The notes beneath the pieces were generated by a model. It was given only the letters and a program-made list of their open reading frames with translations, had not been told where the DNA came from and did no database searches. Shown one piece after another: positions 10,301 through 18,460 of a stretch of 64,000 nt of DNA; positions within the stretch are counted from its first letter, which is position 1; every line of letters starts with the position of its first letter. This DNA comes from Sedimentitalea arenosa. Lineage in GTDB: Bacteria; Pseudomonadota; Alphaproteobacteria; Rhodobacterales; Rhodobacteraceae. Both the position numbers and the translations under genes were made by a program. The stretch spans positions 62,001-126,000 of the forward strand of contig NZ_JAELVR010000009.1 of assembly GCF_016428585.1 (NCBI RefSeq), in the 5' to 3' direction.

Positions 10301-10922
10301 CCGCTCGCGCGCGGATGTCGCGATGCAGGACTTCGCCCGGCTCTTTGCGCCGGGGGGGCTGATCGACGCCTTCTTCACCGACAACCTGCTGAAATACGTC
10401 GACACCCGGTCGCGTCCATGGACCTGGAAACGGGTCAACGATGTCGATCTCGGCATCTCGCAGGCCGTGCTTGAACAAATGCAGTATGCCGCAGAAATCC
10501 GCGACGGCTTCTTCGCCGCCGGTCCGACACCGGCGGTGCAATTCCAGATCACGCCAGAGGCGCTCGATCCCAAGGCGAAATCGGTGATGCTGGAGATCGA
10601 CGGCCAGCAGATCGGGTTTGAACATCGCAGCGGCCAGCCCAGCCCGGTGGCGGTGACATGGCCCGGTTCCGTCGGGCTGGCGCGGATCATGTTCCAGCCG
10701 GATCGCAAGAGCATCGAAAGCACCCTGTCACGGGATGGCCCATGGGGCTGGTATCGCCTGCTGGACGCGGCCGAGGTGCGCCGCACCAACGTGTCCGACC
10801 GCAAGCGCGTGATCTTCAACGTGGGTGGGCGGATCGCGATCTTTCAACTGCAGAGCGGTTCGGTCATCAACCCCTTTGCCCTGCCGGCGCTGAGCAAGTT
10901 CAGCTGCCCCAAGTCGATGTGA
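7353..10922 (+). CDS. tssM: TssM (IcmF), T6SS inner-membrane complex protein
   Basis: The protein has 1189 residues, typical for TssM. Two N-terminal transmembrane helices (about 8-32 and 47-69) flank a short loop. A cytoplasmic GTPase-like domain follows, with a Walker A motif GPPGAGKTT (132-140) and DTAGR (181-185). A third helix near 447-466 leads into the large periplasmic domain that spans the periplasm and reaches the outer-membrane component TssJ. The Walker motif is intact, so this is a nucleotide-binding TssM variant. No tssJ-like lipoprotein gene is in the window. The start at ATG 7353 overlaps the tssL stop; the open frame upstream of it is only a shadow of tssL. Confidence 0.96.
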   Translation: MIGRTLKLLFGTIYSVLTIAAITLSLCIWYFAPFIGGETWRPFDTILSRVLTIAGVWLFFLALMGFIFWRRRRQSREMADEIVESVDTDADDVTNEELGELRAKFKKAIAELRKSKNGRRNLRELPWYVIIGPPGAGKTTAIVNSGLQFPLADSTGKAAVGGIGGTRNCDWWFTNQAVLIDTAGRYTTQESDAAADNAAWLGFLGLLKKYRKRQPINGAMIAISLSDLSLQDEMTQKSHAQAVRRRLNELRETLGVRFPVYVLFTKADLIAGFSEFYDNLGKEEREQVWGFTMPLDQSKAEASPIEGFDAEFALLLGQLNAQSLERMQTETDHQRRALIAGFPSQVASMRGVARSFLNEIFQDNRFEKRHMLRGVYFTSGTQEGTPIDRLMLSMAQTFGIGRQAIGSGQGSGRSYFLTRLFEQVVFPEAGLVSADDKVERRYKWARRAAIAATVLIALTTGALWVRSYMGNAALIADAGAHVSAYQDAAAILPPSPVGDTDLPPVVDALNILRDMPGNPVLSDPEPERHLTYGLYQGEVIGTQAAQTYRAALNQRFLPRLLLRLEEQMSANMNNPDLLYEALKIYLMLGLQGPMNADLVKEWMQIDWSLAYAGPAREPLRTDLSDHLDALLSQPMEAIALNGPLVEQVQGLLSEMPLAQRVYNGIINSPQAVALPKWRITDAGGPAVQRVLVRSSGKPLNDGVEGIFTYDGFNNVFLPEAVGVAQRVAAESWVLGARGEAEQTDAALLALSRDVLDLYYNDYIARYDAILGDIDIIPMESLSHAVEVTNVLSGPTSPIVNILTEISRETRLTEDRSVIDTSSLSEGASSIASIETRSNLSVQSQILLQALTSAAANNTGEPPRPPGAYVEERFAWLHRLVERPEGQPSQLDQLMGALTEVYQELNKMSFSGVGNSAEGGAAILQFQQAASRIDGPIQRWASQISTGSSGITADGTRASINAAWQANVLPFCEQALSDRYPFNRRSRADVAMQDFARLFAPGGLIDAFFTDNLLKYVDTRSRPWTWKRVNDVDLGISQAVLEQMQYAAEIRDGFFAAGPTPAVQFQITPEALDPKAKSVMLEIDGQQIGFEHRSGQPSPVAVTWPGSVGLARIMFQPDRKSIESTLSRDGPWGWYRLLDAAEVRRTNVSDRKRVIFNVGGRIAIFQLQSGSVINPFALPALSKFSCPKSM

Positions 10923-10927
10923 CGGTG

Positions 10928-11602
10928 ATGGGCTTCGGCGCCTTCGGCAAGATGCCCGCGGTCGGGGATTTTTTCCGCCTGAACGCGCCGTCCGGTTTCG
11001 TGCGCGCGTGGGACGACTGGCTGCAAGGCACGATGATTGCGGTCAGTGAGGCTTTGGGCGCGGGATGGGACGCGCATTACATGTCGGCGCCGATCTGGCG
11101 GTTCAGCCTGGCGGCCGGCTTGGCGGGTCCGCAGCCGGTCATGGGTGTCCTGATGCCCTCGGTCGATCGTGTCGGGCGGCGCTTCCCCCTGACCCTGATG
11201 ACACCTTTGCCCGTGACCGGAGCGGATGAGCTGGCGCATTTCTCCCGCGAGACGCTTTTCGGCGCAGCGGAGACGCTGGCGCTGGAAGCATTGGAGGACG
11301 ACATGACGACCGACCGTCTGACCACCCGGCTCGCGGAGCTGCCGGCACCCGGGTCCGTTGCCGAGACATTGCGCGACACGGGCGACGGTACTTTGCATCT
11401 GGTCGCGGACGAAGACACCGGTGTGCTGCCCACTCTGGCAACACGGCTTCTGTCGAGCCGCTATGCGCGCCCGAGCCTCTGGACTGCGCATGTCGATGGG
11501 CGCGAGCACCTGATAATCTGCGAAGGTCTGCCCTCGCCACGGCACGCGCGCGGGTTTTTTGACCTTTCAGACCCCGCAGTTCCGTCCGGTGCCCAGGCAT
11601 GA
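10928..11602 (+). CDS. tagF: T6SS-associated protein TagF
   Basis: The 224-residue protein belongs to the TagF (DUF2094) family. The N-terminal signature GFGAFGKMPAVGDFFRL matches the usual GxxGKLPxxGDF opening. In studied systems TagF represses T6SS post-translationally, acting on the FHA protein in parallel with the kinase/phosphatase pathway. The start is uncertain: ATG 10928 gives the canonical N-terminus, while GTG 10919 would overlap the tssM stop (GTGA) and add three residues. Its stop overlaps the start of the phosphatase gene (ATGA), so two T6SS regulators are translationally coupled here. Confidence 0.9.
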   Translation: MGFGAFGKMPAVGDFFRLNAPSGFVRAWDDWLQGTMIAVSEALGAGWDAHYMSAPIWRFSLAAGLAGPQPVMGVLMPSVDRVGRRFPLTLMTPLPVTGADELAHFSRETLFGAAETLALEALEDDMTTDRLTTRLAELPAPGSVAETLRDTGDGTLHLVADEDTGVLPTLATRLLSSRYARPSLWTAHVDGREHLIICEGLPSPRHARGFFDLSDPAVPSGAQA

Positions 11603-12321
11603 ACGCGTCGCCCGATATCCGTTACAACGCCAAGACACATGTCGGGCTCAAGCGGAAGGTCAACGAGGACGCCGTGCTGGCTCTGCCCGACCAGCATATC
11701 TGGATGGTCTCGGACGGCATGGGCGGCCATGATGCCGGCGATTTCGCCAGCCGACTCATCGCGGATCGGGTCGCGATGGTGCCACGGAGCCTGCCGCCAA
11801 CAGAACGGATGCACGCGCTGCGCGAGGCGATCCTGACGGCGCATACGACCATCCGCGAAGAGGCTGACAGCCGCGGACGTGGGCTCATCGGGGCGACCGT
11901 GGCGGCACTGATGCTGGCCAATGGCCATTTCGTCGGGCTCTGGGCCGGGGACAGCCGGATCTATCGCTTGCGCGACGGCGAGATCGAGATGCTGACGACC
12001 GATCATTCCGCCGTGGCCGACCTGGTGCTGGCAGGGCAGATGACCTGGGACGAGGCAGAACGCCATCCGCAATCCAACGCGATCACCCGTGCGGTCGGTG
12101 TCGGCGAAGACCTTGGACTCGACAAGGTCCGCGGCGAGGTGCAGCCGGGCGACAGGTTCCTGATCTGCTCGGATGGGCTGACCAAATACGCAACCTTCCG
12201 GATGCTGCGCGATGCGTTGGCGCGCTTTCCGATCGAAACGATATCGGATCAACTGATCCAGATCGCTCTTGAAGGTGGCGGGGCCGACAACATCACGGTG
12301 ATCGTGCTGGACGTGCCCTGA
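11599..12321 (+). CDS. pppA: PP2C-family Ser/Thr phosphatase (PppA)
   Basis: The 240-residue cytoplasmic protein has the complete PP2C metal-binding motif set: KVNEDAV near residue 20, SDGMGGHDAGD (about 38-48), GATVAALML (about 98-106), WAGDSRIYRL (about 115), SDGLTKY (about 192) and GGADNITVIVL near the C-terminus. In T6SS loci this phosphatase removes phosphate from the FHA protein and switches secretion off. Directly after tagF and convergent with the kinase gene, it completes the threonine-phosphorylation module. Only 82 bases separate its stop from the kinase stop. Confidence 0.94.
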   Translation: MNASPDIRYNAKTHVGLKRKVNEDAVLALPDQHIWMVSDGMGGHDAGDFASRLIADRVAMVPRSLPPTERMHALREAILTAHTTIREEADSRGRGLIGATVAALMLANGHFVGLWAGDSRIYRLRDGEIEMLTTDHSAVADLVLAGQMTWDEAERHPQSNAITRAVGVGEDLGLDKVRGEVQPGDRFLICSDGLTKYATFRMLRDALARFPIETISDQLIQIALEGGGADNITVIVLDVP

Positions 12322-12403
12322 GACGTTAGGGATTGCGCCGCCCGTCTCATAGACGCACGACTTCCCAGAGCTTTCGATAGCCAAGGACGCCTGACGTAGG
12401 GGT

Positions 12404-14563
12404 TCAGTTCGCGGCGGTAACGAGCAGGCGGCTGTCGAGCGACAGGATGCTGTCGCGGTCGGTCTCCATGTCTTCCTGAAGCGCCTCGGCATAGCCGAGC
12501 GCGGATTCGGAGGTGGGGCGCAGCCCGTCGAAGAGCGGTGCGACGGAATGCAGGACGACCACCTTGCTCTTGCCGAGGGCGCTGTCATCGACGCGGAAGG
12601 CGAGACGACCGTTCTCGGCGGCCTCGGACAGCGGATAGGCGACGCGCACCCGCACCTCTCCGTCCCGGCCTGCGCGCAGGTCGGCGATCGCGTTGTCCTG
12701 GCGATTGAGGTTGGGCAGCAGGTGAAAGACATTGCCTGATACGTCGAGGATCGACACGGTCAGGTAACCCTCTGTCACGTCCGCGGGCAGGACCACGTCG
12801 ATCACCGGGTTCTCGCCGACGAAGAAACGCCCTGACGGATTGGGTTCGTTGCGGTCCCCGACCGTGTACTCGACAACGATCCCGCCGGGTGGGGCGTCGG
12901 GCAGGTGGGTTTCGATCAGGCAGAGCGTCGGGTTCAGGACTTCGACATCAAGCACCACGTTCCGCTCTCCGGCCACAGCGCGCAGCGCGTCGAACAGTTG
13001 CACCCGCGTCACCGTGTCGGCGACCCGTCCGGTGACCACGATATCGCTGTCTGGGCCGAACCCGACCGGCGAGGCGCCGGGCAGGGCGAGCGGACCGCAA
13101 TCGGCCATCTCGTCCAGAAGGCGGGCAACTTCGGCAGTTTGCAGGAAGACGGGTTCGTGCCGGATATCGGCCTCGCCGCTGAGCGCCCCGGGAAATCCGG
13201 CCAGAAACAGGTCCGACAGGCGATCCTGCAAATCGGCATCACGCGTCATGCCGCTCACGCTGGCCTTGTTGCCGGTCATCTTCAGGTGCCACTGGTCGAG
13301 CGGTTCCAGCCGGTTCAAGGTTTCCAACACATCCGTGCCCCAGCTATCGGCCACGTCGCCACTGGCCAGGGTCAGATCGGCGCTGCCCTGGTGACGGCTC
13401 ATCAGGCTGGTGAGCGCCGCGCGCGTGCTGTCCGAGGGCACGTTGCCCATCGCGCTGGGGGTCCCGTCGAGCGGCTTGGCGACGTCCAGCGTGAACGGGT
13501 CGGACACGGGGTAGGCCGGAGCCATCAGGCCATCCAAAGCACCGCCCATGTAAGCGCCGAGCACACCGAGCAGAAGCGCCAGCGCGGACAGAGCGGCGAT
13601 CAAGCCACCTCGCGCGCGGCGCGGCTCGGGCGCTGGGGGCGGCGGCGCGGCCTGCGGCGAATCGGCCGCAAGTGTTGGCGCGGGTGTTGCACGTTTCGGC
13701 GGGGGCACGATCACGGTGGCGTCGCCCTCGGCCGCTACACCCTGCTCGCGCAGGAAGTCCAGCACCTCGCCCGCGGTCTGGAACCGGTCGTCGGGCACGG
13801 GCGCGGTCATCCGGTCGATCAGCGTTTTCAGCGGTTCGGGCACGCCCTCTGTGTCGAGTGGTTCGCCTTTCTTGCGCACCACCTCCATCGGGTTCTTGCC
13901 GATATCGGGCTTGGCACCGCGGAAATTGGCGAGGAGCAGCGCGCCCAGCGAATAGAGATCCGAGCGCGCGTCGGTCTGCCCGTTCAACTGCTCGGGCGCG
14001 GCATAGGCGTATTTCCCGGCGAATTCGTTGCCGACAATGGTCTCGGCACCGGGATTGGTGTCCTTGGCGATGCCGAAATCGATGATCACCGGCTTGGAGG
14101 GGTCGCCGTCCCGCAGGATGATGTTGTCGGGGCTGAGGTCGCGATGCACGATCTTGCGCCGATGCGCGGCTTGCAGACCTTCGGTTACCTTGCGGCAGAT
14201 CATCAGAAGGTCATCCGCCGGCATCGGACCCTGCGCCAGCTTCTTGTCGAGTCCCGGCCCCTCGACATAGTCCATCACCAGATAGACCAGCCCATCCTGG
14301 GTGCGGTGGTTCTCGGAATAGCGCACCACGGCGTCATGGCGGATCTCGCGGATCTCCTCCTCGCGGGTCAGCAGCACGAGGTAGTCATCGTTACCCGAGA
14401 ATTCGGATTTCAGCACTTTCAGAGCCGCCAGACGGCCCGAAATCTCGCTGCGGGCCCTGTAGACATCCGAGGTGCCGCCCCGACCTAGGAGCGCTTCGAT
14501 GCGATAGGTGTTGTTCAGCACGTCGCCGGGCTGAAAGGCGTCGCTGGGACGGGATTCGATCAT
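12404..14563 (-). CDS. ppkA: Membrane Ser/Thr protein kinase (PpkA-like)
   Basis: The protein has 719 residues. The kinase domain spans about 18-275: glycine loop GRGGTSDV (27-34), ATP lysine K49, catalytic loop HRDLSPDN (140-147), DFG (162-164) and an APE-like motif (AAPEQ, 188-192). The usual catalytic-loop lysine (HRDxKxxN) is serine here, a variation seen in some bacterial kinases. A Pro-rich linker leads to one transmembrane helix (about 320-342). The periplasmic part has weak BON-like repeats (about 440-590, inference) and a C-terminal DUF4384-like domain (for example VGENPVIDVVL, about 610 onward). In known systems PpkA senses an envelope cue and phosphorylates the FHA protein. It is transcribed opposite to the structural genes, so its expression can be set separately. 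Confidence 0.9.
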   Translation of the reverse strand: MIESRPSDAFQPGDVLNNTYRIEALLGRGGTSDVYRARSEISGRLAALKVLKSEFSGNDDYLVLLTREEEIREIRHDAVVRYSENHRTQDGLVYLVMDYVEGPGLDKKLAQGPMPADDLLMICRKVTEGLQAAHRRKIVHRDLSPDNIILRDGDPSKPVIIDFGIAKDTNPGAETIVGNEFAGKYAYAAPEQLNGQTDARSDLYSLGALLLANFRGAKPDIGKNPMEVVRKKGEPLDTEGVPEPLKTLIDRMTAPVPDDRFQTAGEVLDFLREQGVAAEGDATVIVPPPKRATPAPTLAADSPQAAPPPPAPEPRRARGGLIAALSALALLLGVLGAYMGGALDGLMAPAYPVSDPFTLDVAKPLDGTPSAMGNVPSDSTRAALTSLMSRHQGSADLTLASGDVADSWGTDVLETLNRLEPLDQWHLKMTGNKASVSGMTRDADLQDRLSDLFLAGFPGALSGEADIRHEPVFLQTAEVARLLDEMADCGPLALPGASPVGFGPDSDIVVTGRVADTVTRVQLFDALRAVAGERNVVLDVEVLNPTLCLIETHLPDAPPGGIVVEYTVGDRNEPNPSGRFFVGENPVIDVVLPADVTEGYLTVSILDVSGNVFHLLPNLNRQDNAIADLRAGRDGEVRVRVAYPLSEAAENGRLAFRVDDSALGKSKVVVLHSVAPLFDGLRPTSESALGYAEALQEDMETDRDSILSLDSRLLVTAAN

Positions 14564-14609
14564 CGCCCGCGCCTCGCTGCGTCAGCTTTGCAACGGCGTG
14601 TCAGTGTGT

Positions 14610-15188
14610 TTACCCCAGCGCCTGGAATTCGACGCGACGGTTGATATCGGCCCGTGGATTGGCGCTGTCATAGGGCGCGACCTCGCCCATGCCGATCGCT
14701 TCGAGCCGGGTTTCGGCGATGCCGCAATCACTGACCAAGTGACGCTTGACCTCCTGCGCGCGCAGCAGCGAGAGTCGTTCGTTATAGTCGGCCGACCCCG
14801 AACTGTCGGTATGTCCGACGATCTGGAATACCGAAACGTCCACGGTTTTCATCACGTCGCAAAGCGTCGCCAGCTTGGGTTTCTGGTCGTTGCGCAGGGC
14901 GGCGCTGTCGAAATCGAAGGCGATCTGGATGTTGACCTGATCGGCCTTGTCGACGGCGGAGTATTCCTTGGCGGCGGCAGGGGTCACGGCGGCGGTCTCG
15001 GTGGCCGCACTATCCTCTGTCGTGGTTGGCACGATCACCAGGCCGCGCGTCTTCTGCTTCTTGAACGCGTCTGCGATCTCTTCGGCGGTCATGTCGGTAG
15101 TGGATTGCGCCAGACCCAGGGTTGGAGCGGCAAAGGCGACCCCCGCGATCAGGGAAATGGCGGCGATTTTCGAGAAACGGACCATCAT
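14610..15188 (-). CDS. Secreted OmpA-family peptidoglycan-binding protein
   Basis: The protein has 192 residues with an N-terminal signal peptide (hydrophobic core near residues 8-24, likely cut after LGLA). A Thr/Ala-rich spacer runs to about 75, followed by an OmpA C-like domain (about 85-190). Its motifs are IAFDFDSAALR, GHTDSSGSADYNERLSLLRA and NPRADINRRVEF. Such domains bind diaminopimelate in the cell wall. No lipobox cysteine is seen at the cleavage site, so it is predicted periplasmic rather than a lipoprotein. It lies 46 bases upstream of the kinase gene on the same strand and may be co-transcribed, so an envelope-sensing or anchoring role with the kinase is plausible but inferred. 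Two ATGs (15188, 15185) are possible starts. Confidence 0.85.
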   Translation of the reverse strand: MMVRFSKIAAISLIAGVAFAAPTLGLAQSTTDMTAEEIADAFKKQKTRGLVIVPTTTEDSAATETAAVTPAAAKEYSAVDKADQVNIQIAFDFDSAALRNDQKPKLATLCDVMKTVDVSVFQIVGHTDSSGSADYNERLSLLRAQEVKRHLVSDCGIAETRLEAIGMGEVAPYDSANPRADINRRVEFQALG

Positions 15189-15372
15189 GCGTCCTTTGCA
15201 TAGAGTTCAATCAACAACAGGTGCATGTTATACGACACGCCCCCGTCTCACAACGGTTTTGCGCCGCACCCACACGGGCATTTGTTCTGACACTTCGTGG
15301 GTTTGTGTGAATAATTCCTTTACTCCCTGCGTCCGGGCAGGCTCAAATGACGGGAAGCGAAACGGAGGGCCG

Positions 15373-16215
15373 ATGCGGTTTCTACCTGCTATCATCATCG
15401 CCGTGGCGGTGGTCCTGGCACCGGCGATCTGGGTCGGGCTGACCTACCTTCTGTCGGAGGAGGATTTCCAGGGCTCGGCGGTGGACTCAGGTGCTCGCAT
15501 CGAGGTCGAAATGCTGCGTCAGCAGGTCGAGGACCTGCAGATCCGGATGCAGTCGCTTGAGCGCGAGATCACCCGGCTTTCGGCAGGCACCACGCGGGGT
15601 CAACTGGGCGCGCCCGACCCTGCGGATGTGGACGAGGTCTTCCGTGATACCGGTCCGAACGAGATCATCGACGCCTATGCCCAGGTCGTGCTGATCGCCA
15701 ACCGGCGCAATGTGAATCGTGGGCTCGAGGTCGCGGGCCCGCGGTTTCTGGAAGAGCGGCTGGGCCGTCCGCGCGACGCGCTCAGCGACGATTGCCAGCC
15801 GATGACCAACCCGGAGTTGTCCAACAAGCTGGTGCTGCAAGATGTCGGGCCGATCCGGGTGAACATGCTGCAGCCCGCTGCCGACTCGCTACGGCGCGTG
15901 TTCGAGACCGTGCGCAGCGCCGATCCCGACCTCTATGATCGCATAAACACGTCCGGGTCGCTCTGTGTGCGCCGCATTCGCGGCACGGTCGCCAGCCTCT
16001 CGACCCACAGTTATGGCCTTGCGGTCGATCTGAACATTGATGGGCATCTCGACAATTTTACCGATGGAAAGACCCAGCTGGGCCTGACGATCCTGGCCGA
16101 TTTCTTCCATGCCGAGGGCTGGGTCTGGGGCGCCGGGTTCAACCGCGAAGACAGTATGCACTTCGAGATCAGCCGCAGCAAGCTTGAGGAATGGCTCGAC
16201 CAGGGACTGCTCTGA
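15373..16215 (+). CDS. Membrane-anchored M15-type peptidase-like protein
   Basis: The protein has 280 residues. An N-terminal hydrophobic segment (about 3-27) serves as signal anchor. A coiled-coil stretch (about 42-72, heptad-like) precedes a C-terminal domain with the zinc pattern of M15 peptidases: H212 and D219 in THSYGLAVDLN and H263 in MHFEIS. M15 enzymes (VanY, L-Ala-D-Glu endopeptidases) cut peptidoglycan stem peptides. The periplasmic placement suggests local wall opening, and the adjacency to the T6SS suggests help in passage of the secretion complex, which is an inference. An extensin-like or general endolysin-like role is possible. ATG 15373 has an ACGGAGGG site; the longer open frame upstream overlaps the divergent ompA-like gene. 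Confidence 0.82.
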   Translation: MRFLPAIIIAVAVVLAPAIWVGLTYLLSEEDFQGSAVDSGARIEVEMLRQQVEDLQIRMQSLEREITRLSAGTTRGQLGAPDPADVDEVFRDTGPNEIIDAYAQVVLIANRRNVNRGLEVAGPRFLEERLGRPRDALSDDCQPMTNPELSNKLVLQDVGPIRVNMLQPAADSLRRVFETVRSADPDLYDRINTSGSLCVRRIRGTVASLSTHSYGLAVDLNIDGHLDNFTDGKTQLGLTILADFFHAEGWVWGAGFNREDSMHFEISRSKLEEWLDQGLL

Positions 16216-16224
16216 CGTTGGCCG

Positions 16225-17724
16225 CTATTCCTTCAGCCCATAGGCCAGCCGGATCGCCTTTTGCGTTCCGGGGCCGAATTCGCCATCTATCGCGCCGGCG
16301 TAGAATTCAAACTCCTTCAGGCGTGCCTGCAAGGCTCGGCGAGTCTGCGGGCTGAACATCTTGGGCCGCTTGGCCAGAAGGTCGAGCACGTCACGGCTGC
16401 CCGAGCGCAGCGCGGAATAGAGGTAGTCGGCCGCGTCGCCCGGTCCCTTGGTCTCGATCAGTCCGTCATCGATCAGGGCGGCGAAGTTGAACAGGGCTTG
16501 CGGGTGGCGCAGGTCGGCGGCGCGTTCGAACAGGGCCAGTGCTTTTTGCGGATCTGCAGGTAGGCCCAGCCCGCCCTGGTAGTGCAGAAAGCCCAGATCG
16601 TTGATCGCGTCGGCGAAATCCTGATCCGCCGCAGCCTGGTAGAGGTCGAGCGCGCGGGCCTCGTCGACCGGGACGCCGGTGCCGCGCTCATAGATCTTGG
16701 CCAGCTCGAACTGCGCCTCGGGCGATCCGGCGGCCGCAGCCTTTTCGAGGAACGCCACCGCCTGCACCGGGTCGAACCGCCCCTCGTTGGGGTTGAGCCG
16801 CATGTAGGCCAGCCCCAGCATCGAGCGCGTGTCGCCCAGATCGGCCAACGCGAGAAGCTGTTCCTCCTGGTCCGGACGAAGCGACGCCCAGGCCGATTGT
16901 GATGCGCCGGATATGTCCTGCTCGCCCTCGGCGGCCCCGGCAAGGTAGAACGGCACCCCGGTCAGCGAGCCATAGGTATGTGGCTCCTGCAGGTTGTTGG
17001 TCTCGTCCAGCACCTTGTCGCGCACCTGCCGGAACATCAGGCTGATCTCGAGCCCCGGCTGCACCATCTTGTCGATCAGCGCCCGGGCATAGGGGCTGTT
17101 CTCGCCGACACCGTCCAGCGCCACCTGGCCATCCTTGGCAGCAAAGGCGACCAGCGTGCCGCGCTCGGGTTTCGCCGCCGCGAGGCCGCCGCCACCGCCG
17201 CGTGTCGGATCGGTCGACTGCGCGCCCGCCTCGATCGGGCGCGACAGGTCGATCACGTCGCCCAGGGGATTGTCGCGGCAGGAATCCAGGATCACGATCC
17301 GCATCTTGCGCGCCCGCTCGACCGAGGCGAGCATCTGCTTGAGCGAGATCGATTGCCGCTGGATGTCGCGGTTCGACGCGATACTCGCATCCACCGGGAT
17401 CAGGAAATTCTCGCCCTGTACCTCGACCCCGTGGCCGGCGAAATAGATCAGCGCCAGGTCCGCGACCTCGGATCGAAACGAGAAATCATCGAGCAATTGG
17501 CGCAGCTCATCGCCGGTCGCGTCCAGCGACAACGTCACGTCGAACCCGATGCCTTTCAGGGTCTCGGCGATGGCACGGGCGTCATTGCGGGTGTTGTCCA
17601 GCCGCTCGATGGTTTCATAGGCGCCCATGCCCAGAACCAGGGCCACCCGGTCGGTCGCCGACAGGGCAGCCACCGGCAAGAGGCAGGCACAGCACAGGGC
17701 AAGGATGCGGATCACGGCGCGCAT
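16225..17724 (-). CDS. Secreted caspase-like (C14) protein with Sel1 repeats
   Basis: The protein has 499 residues. A signal peptide (1-22, ending VAALSA) is followed by a caspase/metacaspase-fold domain (about 25-265) with an intact His/Cys dyad: H98 in YFAGHG and C149 in LDSCRDNP. Four or so Sel1-like repeats (about 290-430, for example SPEAQFELAKIYERGTGVP) come next. The C-terminal segment resembles a peptidoglycan-binding repeat (YAGAIDGEFGPGTQKAI). Secreted bacterial caspase-like proteins with Sel1 repeats are widespread in Rhodobacterales; their substrates are mostly unknown. Sel1 repeats usually mediate protein contacts. It is convergent with the M15 gene (nine-base gap) and may be transcribed separately from ureG, which lies 94 bases upstream on the same strand. 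Start ATG 17724 was chosen because it opens the signal peptide. Confidence 0.88.
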   Translation of the reverse strand: MRAVIRILALCCACLLPVAALSATDRVALVLGMGAYETIERLDNTRNDARAIAETLKGIGFDVTLSLDATGDELRQLLDDFSFRSEVADLALIYFAGHGVEVQGENFLIPVDASIASNRDIQRQSISLKQMLASVERARKMRIVILDSCRDNPLGDVIDLSRPIEAGAQSTDPTRGGGGGLAAAKPERGTLVAFAAKDGQVALDGVGENSPYARALIDKMVQPGLEISLMFRQVRDKVLDETNNLQEPHTYGSLTGVPFYLAGAAEGEQDISGASQSAWASLRPDQEEQLLALADLGDTRSMLGLAYMRLNPNEGRFDPVQAVAFLEKAAAAGSPEAQFELAKIYERGTGVPVDEARALDLYQAAADQDFADAINDLGFLHYQGGLGLPADPQKALALFERAADLRHPQALFNFAALIDDGLIETKGPGDAADYLYSALRSGSRDVLDLLAKRPKMFSPQTRRALQARLKEFEFYAGAIDGEFGPGTQKAIRLAYGLKE

Positions 17725-17818
17725 GTCATGGTTTCCAAAGCTTTGCGACCCGCGCACCTTATCGCAGAACCACCCGGATGACAGGTCAGATATTCGTGAC
17801 CTTTCGCCGCCCTTTCGG

Positions 17819-18460
17819 TCAGACGGCAGCGGCTTGCGCCGTGGGTTCGGGCAACCCGCCGAGCGCGCGGATATGGGCGACGATCTCGGCGACGCCGCCG
17901 CCGGCCTTCAGATTGGCAAAGACGAAGGGGCGCGACCCGCGCATCCGTGTCGCATCCCGCTCCATCACCTCGAGCGACGCGCCCACATGGGGGGCGAGGT
18001 CCGTCTTGTTGATGATCAGCAGGTCCGACCTGGTGATCGCCGGGCCGCCCTTGCGAGGGATTTCCTCGCCCGCTGCCACGTCGATGACGTAGAGCGTGAT
18101 GTCGGCCAGTTCCGGGCTGAAGGTGGCCGACAGGTTGTCGCCACCGGATTCGATCAGGACAACGTCGAGATCGGGAAATTTCGCGCACAGTTCGGCCACC
18201 GCAGCCAGGTTGATCGAGGCATCCTCGCGGATCGCCGTATGCGGGCAGCCGCCGGTTTCCACGCCGCGGATCCGGTCCAGCGGCAGCGCCTGCATCCGCA
18301 TGAGGGCCTCGGCGTCCTCCTGGGTGTAGATGTCGTTGGTGATCGCCGCGACCGACAGGTCGTCGCGCAGTGCCCGGCACAGGGCGGCGGTCAGCGTGGT
18401 CTTGCCCGCGCCCACCGGTCCGCCGATGCCGATGCGCAGGGGTCCGTTCGGAGATGTCAT
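17819..18460 (-). CDS. ureG: Urease accessory GTPase UreG
   Basis: The 213-residue SIMIBI-class GTPase drives nickel insertion into apo-urease together with UreD, UreF and UreE. The P-loop GGPVGAGKT lies at about 13-21. Further conserved segments are the CPHTA metal-binding motif (near residue 70), [18 protein letters not shown] and the NKTDLA guanine-specificity motif. Its ATG overlaps the ureF stop (ATGA). It is the last gene of the urease operon, 94 bases before the caspase-like gene. No frameshift or missing motif was seen. Confidence 0.97.
   Translation of the reverse strand: MTSPNGPLRIGIGGPVGAGKTTLTAALCRALRDDLSVAAITNDIYTQEDAEALMRMQALPLDRIRGVETGGCPHTAIREDASINLAAVAELCAKFPDLDVVLIESGGDNLSATFSPELADITLYVIDVAAGEEIPRKGGPAITRSDLLIINKTDLAPHVGASLEVMERDATRMRGSRPFVFANLKAGGGVAEIVAHIRALGGLPEPTAQAAAV

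Noticed and set aside
12319-12349. TGAGACG/CGTCTCA inverted repeat after pppA as a terminator
   Set aside because: A 7-bp stem with a 17-base loop and no T-run is too weak to claim a terminator.
17783-17802. AGGTCA-N8-TGACCT inverted repeat between ureG and the caspase-like gene
   Set aside because: A 6-bp stem could arise by chance and no function can be assigned from the sequence.
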